Assembly (NCBI RefSeq): GCF_037975245.1
Contig: NC_092569.1
Coordinates: 24,167,168 to 24,231,167, forward strand
Reading direction: 5' to 3'
DNA from: Apostichopus japonicus
Taxonomy: Eukaryota > Echinodermata > Holothuroidea > Aspidochirotida > Stichopodidae
DNA: 64,000 nt
Position numbers and translations under genes: made by a program. Positions within the stretch are counted from its first letter, which is position 1, and every line of letters begins with the position of its first letter. This document shows positions 20,500-33,054 of the stretch, piece by piece. The notes under the pieces were generated by a model that worked only from the letters and a program-made list of their open reading frames with translations, did no database searches and was not told where the DNA came from.

Positions 20500-23400
20500 G
20501 TAAGTTTCTCAAATATTTTATGGTGTGGTTGAGAGAAACGTATTTAAGTTACAGACTGCAGATACAGACAAAGATTTAACAACTTCGTTATTTTTTTTTC
20601 ACATCCACGATCTTTTGGTCTTTCTTTCAAAACTGAAAATTACACTGTGTATTTATTATCACTGCAATGTTTGTTACCCTAAGTTGCATTTACCATAACT
20701 GATACCGAAATACAGTTTATAATTTTTGAGGAAGGTATTCAATAATCTTACGAAATATTTTCGAATATTTGACACTTCAGCTTTTCAACTATCAAAAGAT
20801 AAAATTTGAAAATAGAAAAAGATGTTTTAGTAGGTGCTGCAGGTCAGCAATTGGTTAAAGTTAAATAGTTATTTTACGAAACACTCAGAGGTAGGCTGCA
20901 CTTCTTATTTGTTTCACCGGGTTAGCAAATCAACTGCTGCTTTAAATATAATACATGTCATATTAATACGTCAACAGAACCCAAAAATATTGTTTTGATT
21001 ATATGGACTAAAGTTGAAAATAATGTTTCGTGCTGATATTTCTTATCGACCTGTCCTATAACAAAAAAAAAAAAAAAAACGATAAATAAACGGAAAATAA
21101 CCTTATAACTAAAACGCAAATGTATTTCATAAGACTTGCTCATCTGTAAACAAGTGTTATATCTTCAAAAGTCCTGACATAGTTTGATATATTACTTTTC
21201 CAACAAATGAAAGAAGAAAACATATGAACAAGGACTTTTGATGTAACAAATTGAACTAGAGATATATATGTTTTGATGAATTTTTCTAGTCTGTTTTGAA
21301 CGATTAAATCAAGATAGTACTTCATCTTATACTCATTGTTCAATGACAAAAGGAAATGTATAAGCTTAACAGACGTTGGTTTTAAAAGTTTGAATCTAAA
21401 CTTGATCTATGAAATGCACATTATAATGATACTAAACATAAAAATCAATACCCAGTAAAGTTAAATAGTTATTTTACGAGAAACTCAGATGGATGTTGTA
21501 CTCTTATATTCTTCATCAAGTTAGCAAACTCAACTGCTGTTTTAAATTTATTATAAATGTAATTTAAACACGTCAACAAAACCAAAAACTATTTTTTAGT
21601 ATAAGGAAGATATAGTTGAACATAATTTGTTGTGTTCATCATTCTTTTCAACCTGTCCTAAAAGAAAAAAAAAACGGAAAATAACCTTAAACTTTAAATA
21701 AACTTAACTAATGTTATATCTTTACTAGTCGTGACTCAGAATGATATATTTCTTTTCTAACAAAATAATGAAATAGAAATATTAGCAAGGACTTTTGATG
21801 TAACATATTGAATAGTAAGAATTTTTTTGTTGGAAGACTTTTCCTAGTCTATTTTTTAACCATTAAATCAAGCTCGATATACACAGATATCACTTCGTTT
21901 AATACTCATGTTTCAATGATATAAGAAAATCTATCGCTTTGCAGACGTTATTTTTAAAATTTTGATTGTAAACTTGATTAATGAAGAGCACTTAATATTG
22001 ATATTCATCATCAAGATTTGCCCACTCTGTCGAGGGATGATTTTTTGGCAGTAAATACATTTTCAGCTAGTATATCCTCAGCTTGTTAGTCTGAAATCTA
22101 CGTAGATGATTGGGAATAAAATTATTCAGTTTTAAAATGTCGTTGTAAGGAACTAGATTTGAAGTCTAATTGAAGTCTATTCTTGATATTTTCTTGTCAT
22201 CCCCATCGGTAAAACTATAGGTGTTAAGTCCATGTATATGAATCCCTGATAAGGAGGGTCTCAAATTCAACAATTTATTTAAATTAGAAATGAAATTGAA
22301 CAAGTTCACAATTTAAAATTTTTGCCGATCCTGTTTTTCCTTACAAAAAAAGAAAAGAACAAAGATAACGATGCATTTTTATTACTTTTCTTGAAATTAA
22401 TCAAATTCTTATCGATTAATAAATTTCGTTATAATATATAATAAAGTTCGGTAGGTCTGTGTGTTGCTATATAATCTACAAATTATTCTACGCTAGATAA
22501 AACATTGTTGATATATTATTTCTTCAATCCTATATGAAGTTTTTCTGAAAGATTTTAATAATTCATCTGATTATTTAATTATTTAATTAATTTAATTCTC
22601 TCCATGCATTTAAACTTCCCAAATAATCTCAAATAACGATGAAGATATTGTACTTTGCTAATCCTTAATAAATCATCTTAATCTCAACTTGTTATTTTTT
22701 TCGTCTAATACAATTACGGAAGTTGGAATATTATTTCGTCATAAACATTTACGTACGTATCTAAACAAAAACACCAATAGGTTCCTCAACGGCTAGAACT
22801 TACGCAACGTGCAGAAAGGTGTCACTCATTAAAGTAAAATGTAATCGAAAATTAATGGCCCACAATTTGGAACATCTCATTTTTTGTTTCACTGACTGAA
22901 TGTCTTGTAAGATGTACATTTCTAGTAGCGTATTTAACCATAAATCTTAATCCAGAGCAACTCTTTCCCTTAATCACGTTATTATTTCTAGATATCTAAA
23001 CTTAACAGCAAAAAAGTAGGCATTTATAAGACGTTTAACGTGCCAAATAATACATCAGTTTGAAGACTTTCAAGTTTGTGGTCTACCTCTTGAAAATGTC
23101 TGTAGATTTGATATAATTTATAAAATGGAAAAACGAATTGCTCAAGAATCCTAGGGAAATTTATCAGTGCATACCAAAGAAACATATTCCATCTATGTAC
23201 GGCGCCATATAACAATGCATATATATAGATATCTTATTTTCAGTAGTAATACACTATTTGACGGAAAAATATCATCCTACTTACTTGTGCAGTTTACTTT
23301 GGGAAATTGAAACGGTTTTGAATAACAAAGTGTAATATGAACCATTCGACCAATTTCTATTGGAGACACAAATATATAACAGCGTTCCTATTTATCATCC

Positions 23401-25354
23401 TGTGAATTGTCTCCTTGTTCGTTTACTTAAAGAAATTACTTCGTGAAGCACACTTTACAGCGTAAACTGTTTTGATTCTTTCTTTCTCCGATAAACAAAA
23501 GTATTGTCGATATGAAAAATAGGCCATATTTGTTATTCTTCTAAATTTAAATATTATTAAGCTTGGACGGCAGCATTGTTGCCCCGAAAGTCATTGGTTT
23601 TTAAACGCTATATGTATTGCATATTTACGGTGAGAAAGATAAAACTCGACACGATAAAAACGTCCCTGTTTATGTGACAGCCTGTTTTTACCACATTTAT
23701 TCAATTTAGCTATCCATTGTACATTGGAAAGCAATGGCGCATTACGAACTTCGTTATTTTTAACAAATGTTTTCACAATTGATAGTCCGTTTTATGTACG
23801 TTGCACTCAACGTAACATGCATGGGTACTCACTTTATAATCTTTTGAGTGTTACCCGTGATAGCTTTAAGGTTTTAATCAACGTAGATTGACTATCGAAA
23901 TACATTTAGTCTAAGTATAGTCTTTACCTTGGATAGCGAGTTATAGAGAATATAGGTTAGAAGTGAAACGTAAGAACCCCGAAGGATTTCATTTAACAGT
24001 AAATTTATTAGTTGGTTTCACAAATATGGTGGCTAAAAGACGTACTCCAGTTCTGCTTGTGGTTTCCCCTTATTGTGTAGATGTGAATTGATAGTTGTAA
24101 TATGCCCTTCATTAACGGATTTTTATTTGTAACACATTTTGTTTCAACCACAAAATATGTGTTCAATAAAAACAAAACAAAATTGAACATGAGATTATAT
24201 CAGTGAAGGAAAGTATATGGCAGGATTCTAAATTTTGTTTCTGTGAATTTTAACATTAAAGGAATGTTTTTCGCAAAACTATAGACTCGATCTAACATAA
24301 GAAAGGAAAGCCACGTCACAGTCAAATGCATACTGCTTTGATTAAACCGATTATATTTAACTCAAAGCCAGAAATGTGTTAAATAGTATGAATTTTTACA
24401 ATTTCTTTTTACAAATAGAAATGTTAAAATTAAGATTTTATTTAAAAATGTCGAATTAACGAAATTACACTCAAAGTTCATACATGGGTTATTGTCTCGA
24501 TATTTTGAAATGATAATAAAGATCAAATTTGTCTTATATGTCTTACAGATACATTTAAAACGGTAGTGTCAATTTCACACAAGACCAAACGATTTCTAAT
24601 TCATGCACGAATACGTTTGCTGGTTTAATAAAATGATATAAATACCAATCTGTAAAGCTTAGCACGTAAGAGATTATCTGTGATTAGATACCAAATATCA
24701 GCATTATCTTTTACCTCGGACTTTTGGTTACCAATTCACTTTCTCATCCTTGTGTTTAATACAAAGGGATCTCCTTCAACGCTCTAGCCAAAAATGGCTC
24801 GTGTAGTTACAGAGAAATTACCTTACAGTATAGGTAGGCGTATGTATGTTACCATGCAAATCGCATGTATTGCTAATAAATGTCATAACATTGTGTTTTA
24901 AGAACTTTACAAGTACATGGAAAACGTAAACTTGTTGTAAACGCGATGGTAACATTTTGGAGGTTTAAATCTCTTCCAATCAATGTTTATTATAGACTTA
25001 TACAGCATTCTCCCCGTTTTATTATTTTCGATATAGCAGGTTTTTAACCTTACGTAAAGCTGCACGTCAGCGGTCACTGAGTCGAATTGTGTTCTTACAA
25101 CTTAATAAGTACATAGTAAACGTACAAGTTGTTGTTTACATGATAATTGCATTTTGGGTTAACTCAATCGCAATTTAAGTATATCATTGATTTATAACGC
25201 TTTTTCCCAGGACATATAAACATATTTTTAATGTTACATAACGCTACACAACAGCAGCCAGTGAGATTACATCTTCGGTACAACTTCATTTCATGCTCGC
25301 AAAACATAGTGCAATTTAAGTGAATAGTAAACAGATTAAGACAGTAGATTTAAC

Positions 25355-25428
<74 letters not shown>

Positions 25429-27794
25429 TATAATATTCTACTTACCAGAGCAATTTTCTCAATGCAAGGACTTGTCTAAGCGGCTAAGCGTTGATTCCGT
25501 TCGATAAAAAAGTAAACAGTATATCCATTTTATATCCATGTGAAGGTACTGAGTGAAATGTATGAAATCTAATCAAAGTCATCGTGATATTTTCCAAAAC
25601 AAAGGATTGAGAATCTGTTGTTAATTACTTCAAAGTCTTTGTTCCCTTCGATCGATGTCTATAAAAGCATCGATAAATATAGGATCTTCTGCCAAGAATG
25701 TCTATTAAATTTTATTACGTTTTCCTGTCAAGCTTTAGTGACAATTTGCCTTGTTTATTTAGGAGAAGGTAGTGAGAAACTGCACTGACAACTTTCAAGC
25801 AGAATGAAAATTGTTGCTTGCGTAAAATATGATACGATGGCAAAATGAGTGTGAGGAAATATAGCAATATAGCGGTGATTGTTATCTCGCATTACGGCGG
25901 ACCTTTTTGTGTTAACTTTGCATTTTACATCATGAAATCGAATAAAAAAAAAAGGAATATATTTGCCTATTATAACATTATCTTGAGAGAGATTGAGGGG
26001 AAAGAAAAAAATCCAACAAAAGAGAAATTATATACCGACAAGGAAACAGAGAAAAAAGAAGCAACTTTACAGTTGAAGTTGTTATTCTGAGCATATCTGA
26101 ATCTGAAAGAGTAATAAAAGGGGATTGTGGGGACGATCGAACACTTTTTGTAATATGCTTCTTGTTTTAGAAACAAACTGTCCTTTGTTTCCGAAAATAT
26201 TGTTTACACAGATTTGCTTTACGTTAGTAGTGTTTGTTTTTAGATTATATGTATTTGCACTTTGCGATAATTCCAGTAATAATAACAATACCCACTGAAG
26301 TTCGTCACAGAATGAATGCTTTAATATTTAATAAATTAAAAAGAAACGTACAGCCATAATCATGGTAAAATTGAACCTTTCATAAAGTCCAGCAATTCAT
26401 TGCTATTTAAGGCATTGAGGATATAAATTCACCCTATACATTTCTTGTCTCACATGCAGGCTTCTGCTGACGTCACAGATCAATCATCGAGTAAGTTATC
26501 TTTTGATATTGACTATATGTATAAATTCTTTCCTTTTAGCTTAAAAAAACCCATTTACAACACCTTTACGATTCCAGGTGTGTAGTATTCCCATGTGAAA
26601 TCATATGTATGTTTGTATATTAATAAAGATGTTTCCGTAAGAATAACCTTTAAGCTAATGCATTAACAATAAAATTGTTATAAACTGTTATACAAATTGT
26701 TGAAGGAAGAGGGAGGAAAGAGGTAGAAATGTCATTCCTTGAATGACACTAGCTTTGTTGATCGTTTAAAATCCTTTTAAGATGATTTGATTGGCTCTGA
26801 GTAATCGGCGTGTAAGCTAACCGGGCAATCGTTTTGGCGAAGGGAAATAATTGCATGAAATAAGAACTATATACAAACTATAATAAACACAACTCAATTA
26901 CTCTTACTTAGCAGCAATACTTATTGACATAATTGTAGTTAAACATATACAAGTTTATAACCTAGGAACTTACCTAACCATCCATGGATACTAATGGCTG
27001 CAGTTTTCACAAGAAAAGATAAAGTTAATGCTGCTGTCATCCATTACTTTCTGTTATAGGTTCATCTTACTTTCTATTTCAATCAACCGAGTACCCGAAG
27101 GATTGCCAAAAGATCCTCAGAGCATGTTTAAATACCCAAAATGCATCTGGTGTTTACACAATCAAACCAGCTGGTTTCCCAGAGCCGTTCGAAGTGTACT
27201 GTGATAACGACTTAGGCAGTGATGGATGGACGGTGAGTTGATAACGTTATAGTTAAGAATATGATTAGTTTCAAAGATTCAAAATATAATACTGGACTAT
27301 TCAATAAAATAGACCAACAGAAGACCCCACACAACCAGGAACTTTACTACTGTACTTATTTTTGGCGAAACTCTTAGGAGACCAAATTTTGATAGTACTT
27401 CTAAGCAGCAGTACAAATTTTATAGCAACGTAGTAAATAAAAAATACATGCTGAAACAAAATATTGTCAAGAGTGTCGTAGTGTGAACGACTCGGATCAA
27501 CTTCACTACTATCTTGCCAATTAGAAGGATTTACTGGAGAATAAGCAGTGTGAAAGTTACATTGGAGAAAAAAAATGTTTCACACTGCTAGTTGAAAACT
27601 CCATCTCAATTTCTTGCCTGTAACTTAAGATATTATTGATTATTGATTATTGATTATTGATTTTATTATTTATCATGTTGATTTATTCTTGAAACCTGAT
27701 AAATTAGAATGTTACTCAGTTGTCAACCTTTTCTGTACTAAGAAGTATATTTAAAAATGTTTTGTGGATAAATGATTGCAAATTTATTAGAAAA

Positions 27795-27887
<93 letters not shown>

Positions 27888-30800
27888 GCTGAAGTGCCAT
27901 GATACATCATCCGTTCTGCTGTTGTCAGAAGGATTTGCAAAATATCATGAAATCTTCAGTTACAGCCACAAAAAAGATTATAATTAACATTCCTTCCGGG
28001 TGTGTTATTTGATGATTATAAACCACAGGGTGAGAAATACTCCTTAGGTTGCTAAAATTACCCACCAAGAGCAACCACTTTAGCATGACTTTAGGAAATG
28101 AGAAATGTTTATGAGGAGTAAAATTGTTGTAAATTTGTACTCTTTCTTGTGGAAAAAGTAAACATACCTTGATTCTGTTTTATTACGACAGGTAATACAG
28201 CGACGGACGAATGGATTCATTAACTTTAATCGGAATTGGGACGATTACAAGCACGGTTTTGGATTTCTGGGAAGTGAATTTTGGTTAGGAAATGAAAAAA
28301 TCGCTCACCTAACAAATCAAAAGAAGTATCAACTTCGACTCGACTTTACAAATGCTGCAGGGCACTCATATCACGTGACCTACGACAATTTTAGAATCGT
28401 TGATGAATGGAGCCAATATTCTTTTCAAAGTCTTGGAGACGAAGGTGGAAATGCAGGTAAATGTCCTGTTTTTACATTTCTGGTTTGCCCTGCGTAGATC
28501 AATTTCCATGTATCGTTAAAGCTATGCTGAAAAGAAGCGAAAAGGGTGTACGTGCAACGTTATTCTTAAATTTAAATAGGAATAGTTTCACCCAAGAAGA
28601 GAACAACCCAGTGCACCAAAGTTTGAATTGAACTATTAGCCTTACAGTAATAAAACAATTTCCTAGCTATTGTCAAGAAGTATAGCGTACCTTATATGGG
28701 GTTATTCGTTTCAACCCCCCCCCCCCCCCTCTCACTGTCTGTTCTGTAGGTGATAAAGGGTATGTCGGAAGCGATTAAGAGTTAAGTTTTGGACCATTTA
28801 ATATTTTCAATGCGTCAAAGAAGTTACTACCACCAAGTAAATTTAAAGATTATATCTTCACCCAGATTCATTTATTGAGTGGTGTCCATCAAATATGAGG
28901 TTTTCTAAAATTACATGCGAGAGACGTTGTACAGAACCCAGTACGTGTATAACTTCAGCATCTATGGAATCAGGAAGATGCATGTGTCCAGACGGTTATA
29001 TGATGCAAGGAGAGGACTGCATACTTCAAAATCAGTGTGAATGTTTTGTACCAGAAAAGGGAAGTGTGCTTAATGTAAGTCAATAGGTTACGGAGACGTT
29101 TATTTTCTCATTATTCTTATTAAAAATGTTCCAGAAATTCATATGCTGATTTGCAAACTTCTTCCAGAAGTTAATAATGGTATGGAAGATTTTGCTGCGC
29201 TAGACATTTCCTCATTTCCCGATGCTTTCTCACTTATATACACGATGTTCCTCCTTCCCTAAATATTTCGTTACTGTGTGCCTTGATTATTTTATGAAAT
29301 ATTAATAAATATTACGTGAAAAGAACACTGGTTATGGTAATTTGACTTTATTAAACAGTGACAAGTAATTCAGCAAATGGTTTTTCATAAAGTAAAATTT
29401 TTAAGGTCTATTTTCCATGACAGGACGGTGAATCATTTGTCAATTCTGACTGTACTTCCCGTGTAAACTGCAGCGACAATCAGCTGAATTATGAAAATGA
29501 CTACCGGTGTAGTGACGATGCAACGTGTCAGGAGAAAGACGGTGTGCGAGGATGTATCTGTAACGATAGGTTTGAAGGAGATGGGGTAACGTGTATTCGG
29601 AACGAACCCCCAAAGGATTTGCTACGACATATACATTACTGAAGAGGTTCATAACGACGGGGTTTATACAATCTATCCTACTGGCTGGGAGGACTCTGGC
29701 TTCCAGGTCTACTGTGAGATGTCAACAGACGGAGGAGGATGGACGGTAAGTCTTTACATTTCACAAGAGAGTGATAACTTCTAACCGTCTTGATCGAGTT
29801 GGCCCACGGGCAGGGCAGGACTAAATCACTCAAGCACACACACAACAAAAGCAGCTTCTTCTCAAGAAAGAAGGACAAGTTTGTCATTATATCGAGTCGA
29901 TTCATCATCAGCATCTTCAACATTCATCGGAAAGATGATTGCACATAAAAAAAATTGAGAGTTTTGGTGCGCTGAGTGTGTTCATTGATGAACTTACGGT
30001 GTTTTATCTCTACTGGCTCTCAATTGCATCAGCCCTGTGAGATATTACATTTAACAGCATCTAAAAAACAATATCTGTAACTAACCATAATGGTAATGTC
30101 TAAACTTTCACAATTGGCCTGGTTTTCTTCGCTAGGGAAGCATGGTCCATATTCTGAGGCAATTTTAAGAGCCATATTCTTTGGCAGAAATTGTTTGCTG
30201 ACGATAAACATTTCAAACTTAATTTGAGGGTACGAACTCTACATGATGTTTAAAATCCACAGTTGTGTCTGCTTTGCATGGATGGCCTTTGGAAGAAATT
30301 GTTTGCTGTCAATAAAATTCTCTTTACTTCTCTCTTTACCTTCTCAGATAAAAGAAAAAGATATATGGGTACTACTTGTAGTTTAGGCTATATTATATAA
30401 ATACATTCCCATTCCCAAATTTCATTTGCACCATTTGAGATCTTCAGCGATTCATGAATTTACCTTTTTGCTTCTTCCTCAGTATTGCACATTTTCCTCT
30501 GAGTTATTAACCATTTAAAAAACAAACCCAATTACAATAAAGCGAGTTGCGCACCAAATTCCATGACATGAGTGAGTGTGTTGCCATCCATCTGGTTTGA
30601 AAAAAAAAAAATCTGCCGGTCGCTTGGCAGGTGTAATAAATAATATTTCAGATTACAATTCACGAGAAAACAATGAACGGAATTAGCTTTGGAAAGAAAA
30701 TTTAACTTTATATCATATTTATATCGTTACATATTTCTAGGTTCTCCAGAAAAGGACGTCTGGTTCAGTTAACTTCTATCGTGGTTGGAATGACTACAGA

Positions 30801-32626
30801 GACGGGTTTGAAAGTCCAAGCGGTGATCACTGGCTTGGTAACGATAAGATTCACGACCTTACAACTCAGAAGACATACCAACTAAGGGTGGACCTGACTA
30901 ATTCAGCTGGTTCTCAGTACTACGCCCTCTACTCCACATTTAGCATTGGTGATGAGGATAACAAATATACACTCTCTACAGGCACATACTCAGGAGATTC
31001 AGGTTGGTTGTACTTTGCAAACTTTTTTGCTTTGATAACGTCAGTTTTTTTAGTTTGCCTTTATTGCATAATCCACATATTTCACATAAACGATACTCGT
31101 TAAGAAACAAGAAAACTATGAACATATAATATATAACGTCTATTCCTGTTTACATTTATTATTACTCGCAATCTACTACATCAGTATTGCCTTTCATGAG
31201 ATTTTAATAAAGCTCAACAACATTTTGATTAAACTCAGTGAAGGGAACGGGGACAAATATGCCACAATTACGTCATGTCTTAGAATACTAGAAAACAAGA
31301 TTTTTAATCTTAATTACTAACAAATAATATACAGTAGATAAGGTAAAAAGTCTTAACTATGATAATTTTCAAAGGTTGACTTTTCCAAATTGAATATAAT
31401 TATAAAGACCACCCTCACATCTGGCTTTACATACTCATTGGAAGATGTAGTTTTTTTACAAATATCATAACTAAAACAAAAACTGAGTCTAATACTGTTC
31501 AATATAAATCAGCACAGCTTGATGATCGAAAAACCACGAACACTGATAACCTTTACTATTCGAATTTGAAAACCAAAATCAGAACACTTTAAACATTTAA
31601 TCCTTGATACAAAATCTGAATCTGCTATATTATTATCTTTATTAGTTGCTTTAAATTAATATGATATATCTGATATGATCAAATACTATGGGGTACATCA
31701 TTTAAGCGAATTTTCCTTATGAACAGCTCACACATGTAAGTGATGATATTGACACCATAGTGTTAAATTGTGTCTCTCACAGGTGAATGAAAAGTCTTGA
31801 AATAATACACAGTGGAGTCGTTATAAATCTCGTTGCCGAAAATATCCAAAAAGATGGGATTTTTCCTTTAGGATTGCCTACAATAATCCCTGAAACAAAT
31901 TCATCTAATGGCATATTTCTTTAACTCCTGATGAATTAAGTATATTGGAAACCCTAAATGTGTGAACCTGGCTTGCAAAAACAGTTAAAAGCGTATAAGT
32001 TTCTAACCAAACTGACGATAAATCATATTAATTCATCTCACTCCCCCTTCTCACTATAAATAACCATGCTTCCTTTCGAATATAAACATATAAATCACAT
32101 ATTAACAAGCAGGCATGTATTTATGAGTTCTTGCAAGCTTGGTAAAATATTAAGTAAAGCTTAACCATGGTTATCAAATAAGTTCAACGAGATGCTTAAC
32201 TTCATAACAAAACTGACATGAAAATTCCTACTTTATTATGGTTTAGTTTATCAGTTTCCTTTGTATGTAATGCTGATTAAATACTTCGTTTCCATCCTTA
32301 CAGGTTATGACTCTATGAGCTGGAGCTCCGGAGATCCGTTTAGCACGCACGACGGGGACAACGATGGCACGGCTGGTTTCAACTGTGCAGAGAAGCATCG
32401 AGGTGCCTGGTGGTACCCGTCTCGTTATTATTATTATTATTATTATAGTTACTGCTATTATTGGAGGGAAGGAAGCTATTATTACTATTGCACTAATTCT
32501 AACCTCAACGGAGACTACCAGTACAGCGACTACCGCGGAATCTTCTGGTATAATCTTCCTGGGAGCTATTGCGGCATCACGGGTACAACAATGAGGATAC
32601 GACCAGTTCAAGAACAAACAAAATAG
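20419..32626 (+). CDS. FReD gene 2: signal peptide, partial FReD, TIL, Cys-rich/EGF-like, FReD; eight exons, one frameshift
   Basis: Predicted exons are 20419-20499, 26460-26490, 27060-27232, 28192-28456, 28866-29074, 29424-29745, 30741-31002 and 32304-32626. All borders are AG/GT and phases agree, except that exon 6 has one extra base. Without it the product would be 554 residues. Order: signal peptide; FReD start and centre (YPKDCQKIL, NWDDYKHGFG, EFWLGNEK) but no P subdomain; a TIL-type Cys-rich domain; a Cys-rich/EGF-like segment (CNDRFEGDGVTC); then a full FReD ending in a P subdomain with HDGDNDG calcium-like motif and GAWWY. A TTT at 29618-29620 where GATTGC is expected shifts the frame, and a TGA follows at 29640. 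This is either a pseudogenising change or a sequencing error in a T-run. A secreted recognition protein is likely by family; the ligand is unknown. Confidence 0.75.
20857..22000 (+). repeat. Degenerate tandem duplication of about 600 bp inside intron 1 of FReD gene 2
   Basis: The segment starting AAAGTTAAATAGTTATTTTA at 20857 recurs at about 21457, and both continue through TCAACTGCTG, ACGTCAACA, GACCTGTCCTA and GGAAAATAACCTTA in order. The same two-copy structure is present in the second block (about 42540 and 43108), so it predates the block duplication. Confidence 0.75.
25354..25424. repeat. (TA)n microsatellite, copy A only
   Basis: About 70 bases of TA with one interruption (TATATGTATA). 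At the matching place in the second block (near 46610) there is no TA expansion. Confidence 0.9.
26460..26490 (+). CDS. FReD gene 2 exon 2: short linker exon
   Basis: 31 bases between CACATGCAG| and A|GTAAGT, encoding ASADVTDQSS. The exon and its splice sites are identical in the second block (49257-49287), which supports its reality. Confidence 0.7.
27060..27232 (+). CDS. FReD gene 2 exon 3: start of first fibrinogen domain
   Basis: Acceptor CTGTTATAG| and donor GGATGGACG|GTGAGT. It encodes EYPKDCQKILRACL, SGVYTIKPAGF, FEVYCDNDLGSDGWT. The ending aligns with exon 3 of gene 1 and exon 6 of this gene. Confidence 0.85.
27798..27884. repeat. (TA)n microsatellite in intron 3 of FReD gene 2
   Basis: About 43 uninterrupted TA units. 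Just upstream, 27630-27662 holds a short ATTG/ATT repeat. Confidence 0.95.
28192..28456 (+). CDS. FReD gene 2 exon 4: centre of first fibrinogen domain
   Basis: 265 bases, the same length and phases as gene 1 exon 4. It encodes VIQRRTNGFINFNRNW, GSEFWLGNEKIAHL and a core ending in DEGGNAG. The next exon is not the usual P-subdomain exon but a TIL-type exon, so this first domain is incomplete. Confidence 0.85.
28866..29074 (+). CDS. FReD gene 2 exon 5: TIL (trypsin-inhibitor-like) Cys-rich domain
   Basis: Acceptor TCTTCACCCAG| and donor CTTAAT|GTAAGT bound 70 codons. The cysteine pattern is WCPSNMRF..C..RC....TC..., then CMCPDGYMMQGEDCI...QCEC, with nine cysteines. This matches the TIL domain found in von Willebrand-type and serine-protease-inhibitor proteins. 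Phase 1 entry matches what the P-subdomain exon would need, so it can replace it cleanly. Confidence 0.75.
29424..29745 (+). CDS. FReD gene 2 exon 6: Cys-rich/EGF-like region and start of second FReD, frameshifted
   Basis: 322 bases between CATGACAG| and GGATGGACG|GTAAGT. The first part reads DGESFVNSDCTSR, then an EGF-like YRCSDDATC...CICNDRFEGDGVTC. The FReD start (CYDIYITEEVHNDGVYTI, QVYCEMSTDGGGWT) lies in the next frame. One extra T at 29618-29620 best explains it, because removing it restores PKDC, the usual domain start. Loss of one C in the run at 29607-29611 would also restore the frame, but gives a less typical sequence. Confidence 0.75.
30741..31002 (+). CDS. FReD gene 2 exon 7: centre of second fibrinogen domain
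   Basis: 262 bases from ATATTTCTAG| to TTCAG|GTTGGT. It encodes VLQKRTSGSVNFYRGW, YRDGFESPSGDHWLGN and a core ending in TYSGDSG, one codon shorter than the matching exons. Confidence 0.85.
32304..32626 (+). CDS. FReD gene 2 exon 8: P subdomain with a Tyr-rich insertion
   Basis: The last exon has FSTHDGDNDG (calcium-like site), FNCAEKHRGAWWY, NSNLNGDYQYSDYRG and the end MRIRPVQEQTK. Between GAWWY and the expected Cys it carries about 21 extra residues, beginning with seven Tyr from a (TAT)7 run at 32426-32446 and including a further Cys and YYWREGSYYYYC to 32491. Gene 1 has only FKKC at this place. Confidence 0.9.
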
Positions 32627-33030
32627 ACAGTTCCGTGAAGATGACAGATAAACTATATCTCAGATACATATAGATTATGAAGTATCGTAAAATATGGATC
32701 ATGAGATATCTTTATCAATTATGCAGATTCAGTTTTAAAAGCTTTTCGGAATTTACTCGTCAGTCATTCATACAACAAATTCACCGGACTATATAATTTG
32801 TTATCTGTTTCGGAGAACTATTGAGTATTACAACAACAATGAGGAGGACACATTCAAAAGTACGGGACCTTCAGTCCACGGAGACAGTTATGTGTAGAAA
32901 TTTTAAATTGAACTTGATCTAGGAAAGTTTACAAAGGAAAAGACACATCTATAGCTTCCATTTTTTTATCCTTTTAAAGTAAAAAGTGTGTACGCTGCAA
33001 TAAAAGATAAAAATAAATACAAATAAAAAG
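32627..33030 (+). other. Probable 3' untranslated region of FReD gene 2
   Basis: About 400 AT-rich bases after the stop, ending in overlapping AATAAA words near 32999-33025, a plausible polyadenylation region. No coding signal. Confidence 0.5.
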
Positions 33031-33054
33031 TCTTGATCTGTCTTTATTTGAGAG

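Larger units (their letters stand above)
20058..26745 (+). repeat. Segmental duplication, copy A
   Basis: This block aligns almost end to end with 41752-49540, in the same orientation. It holds exons 1 and 2 of FReD gene 2 and the large intron 1. Compared with the second copy it has about 140 extra bases near 22790-22930, about 300 near 23095-23390 and a (TA)n at 25354-25424, but lacks the LINE found there. Confidence 0.9.

Noticed and set aside
28457-28865. A hidden P-subdomain exon between exon 4 and the TIL exon of gene 2
   Set aside because: No GAWW, SNLNG or acidic calcium-site-like words occur in any plus-strand frame of this intron.
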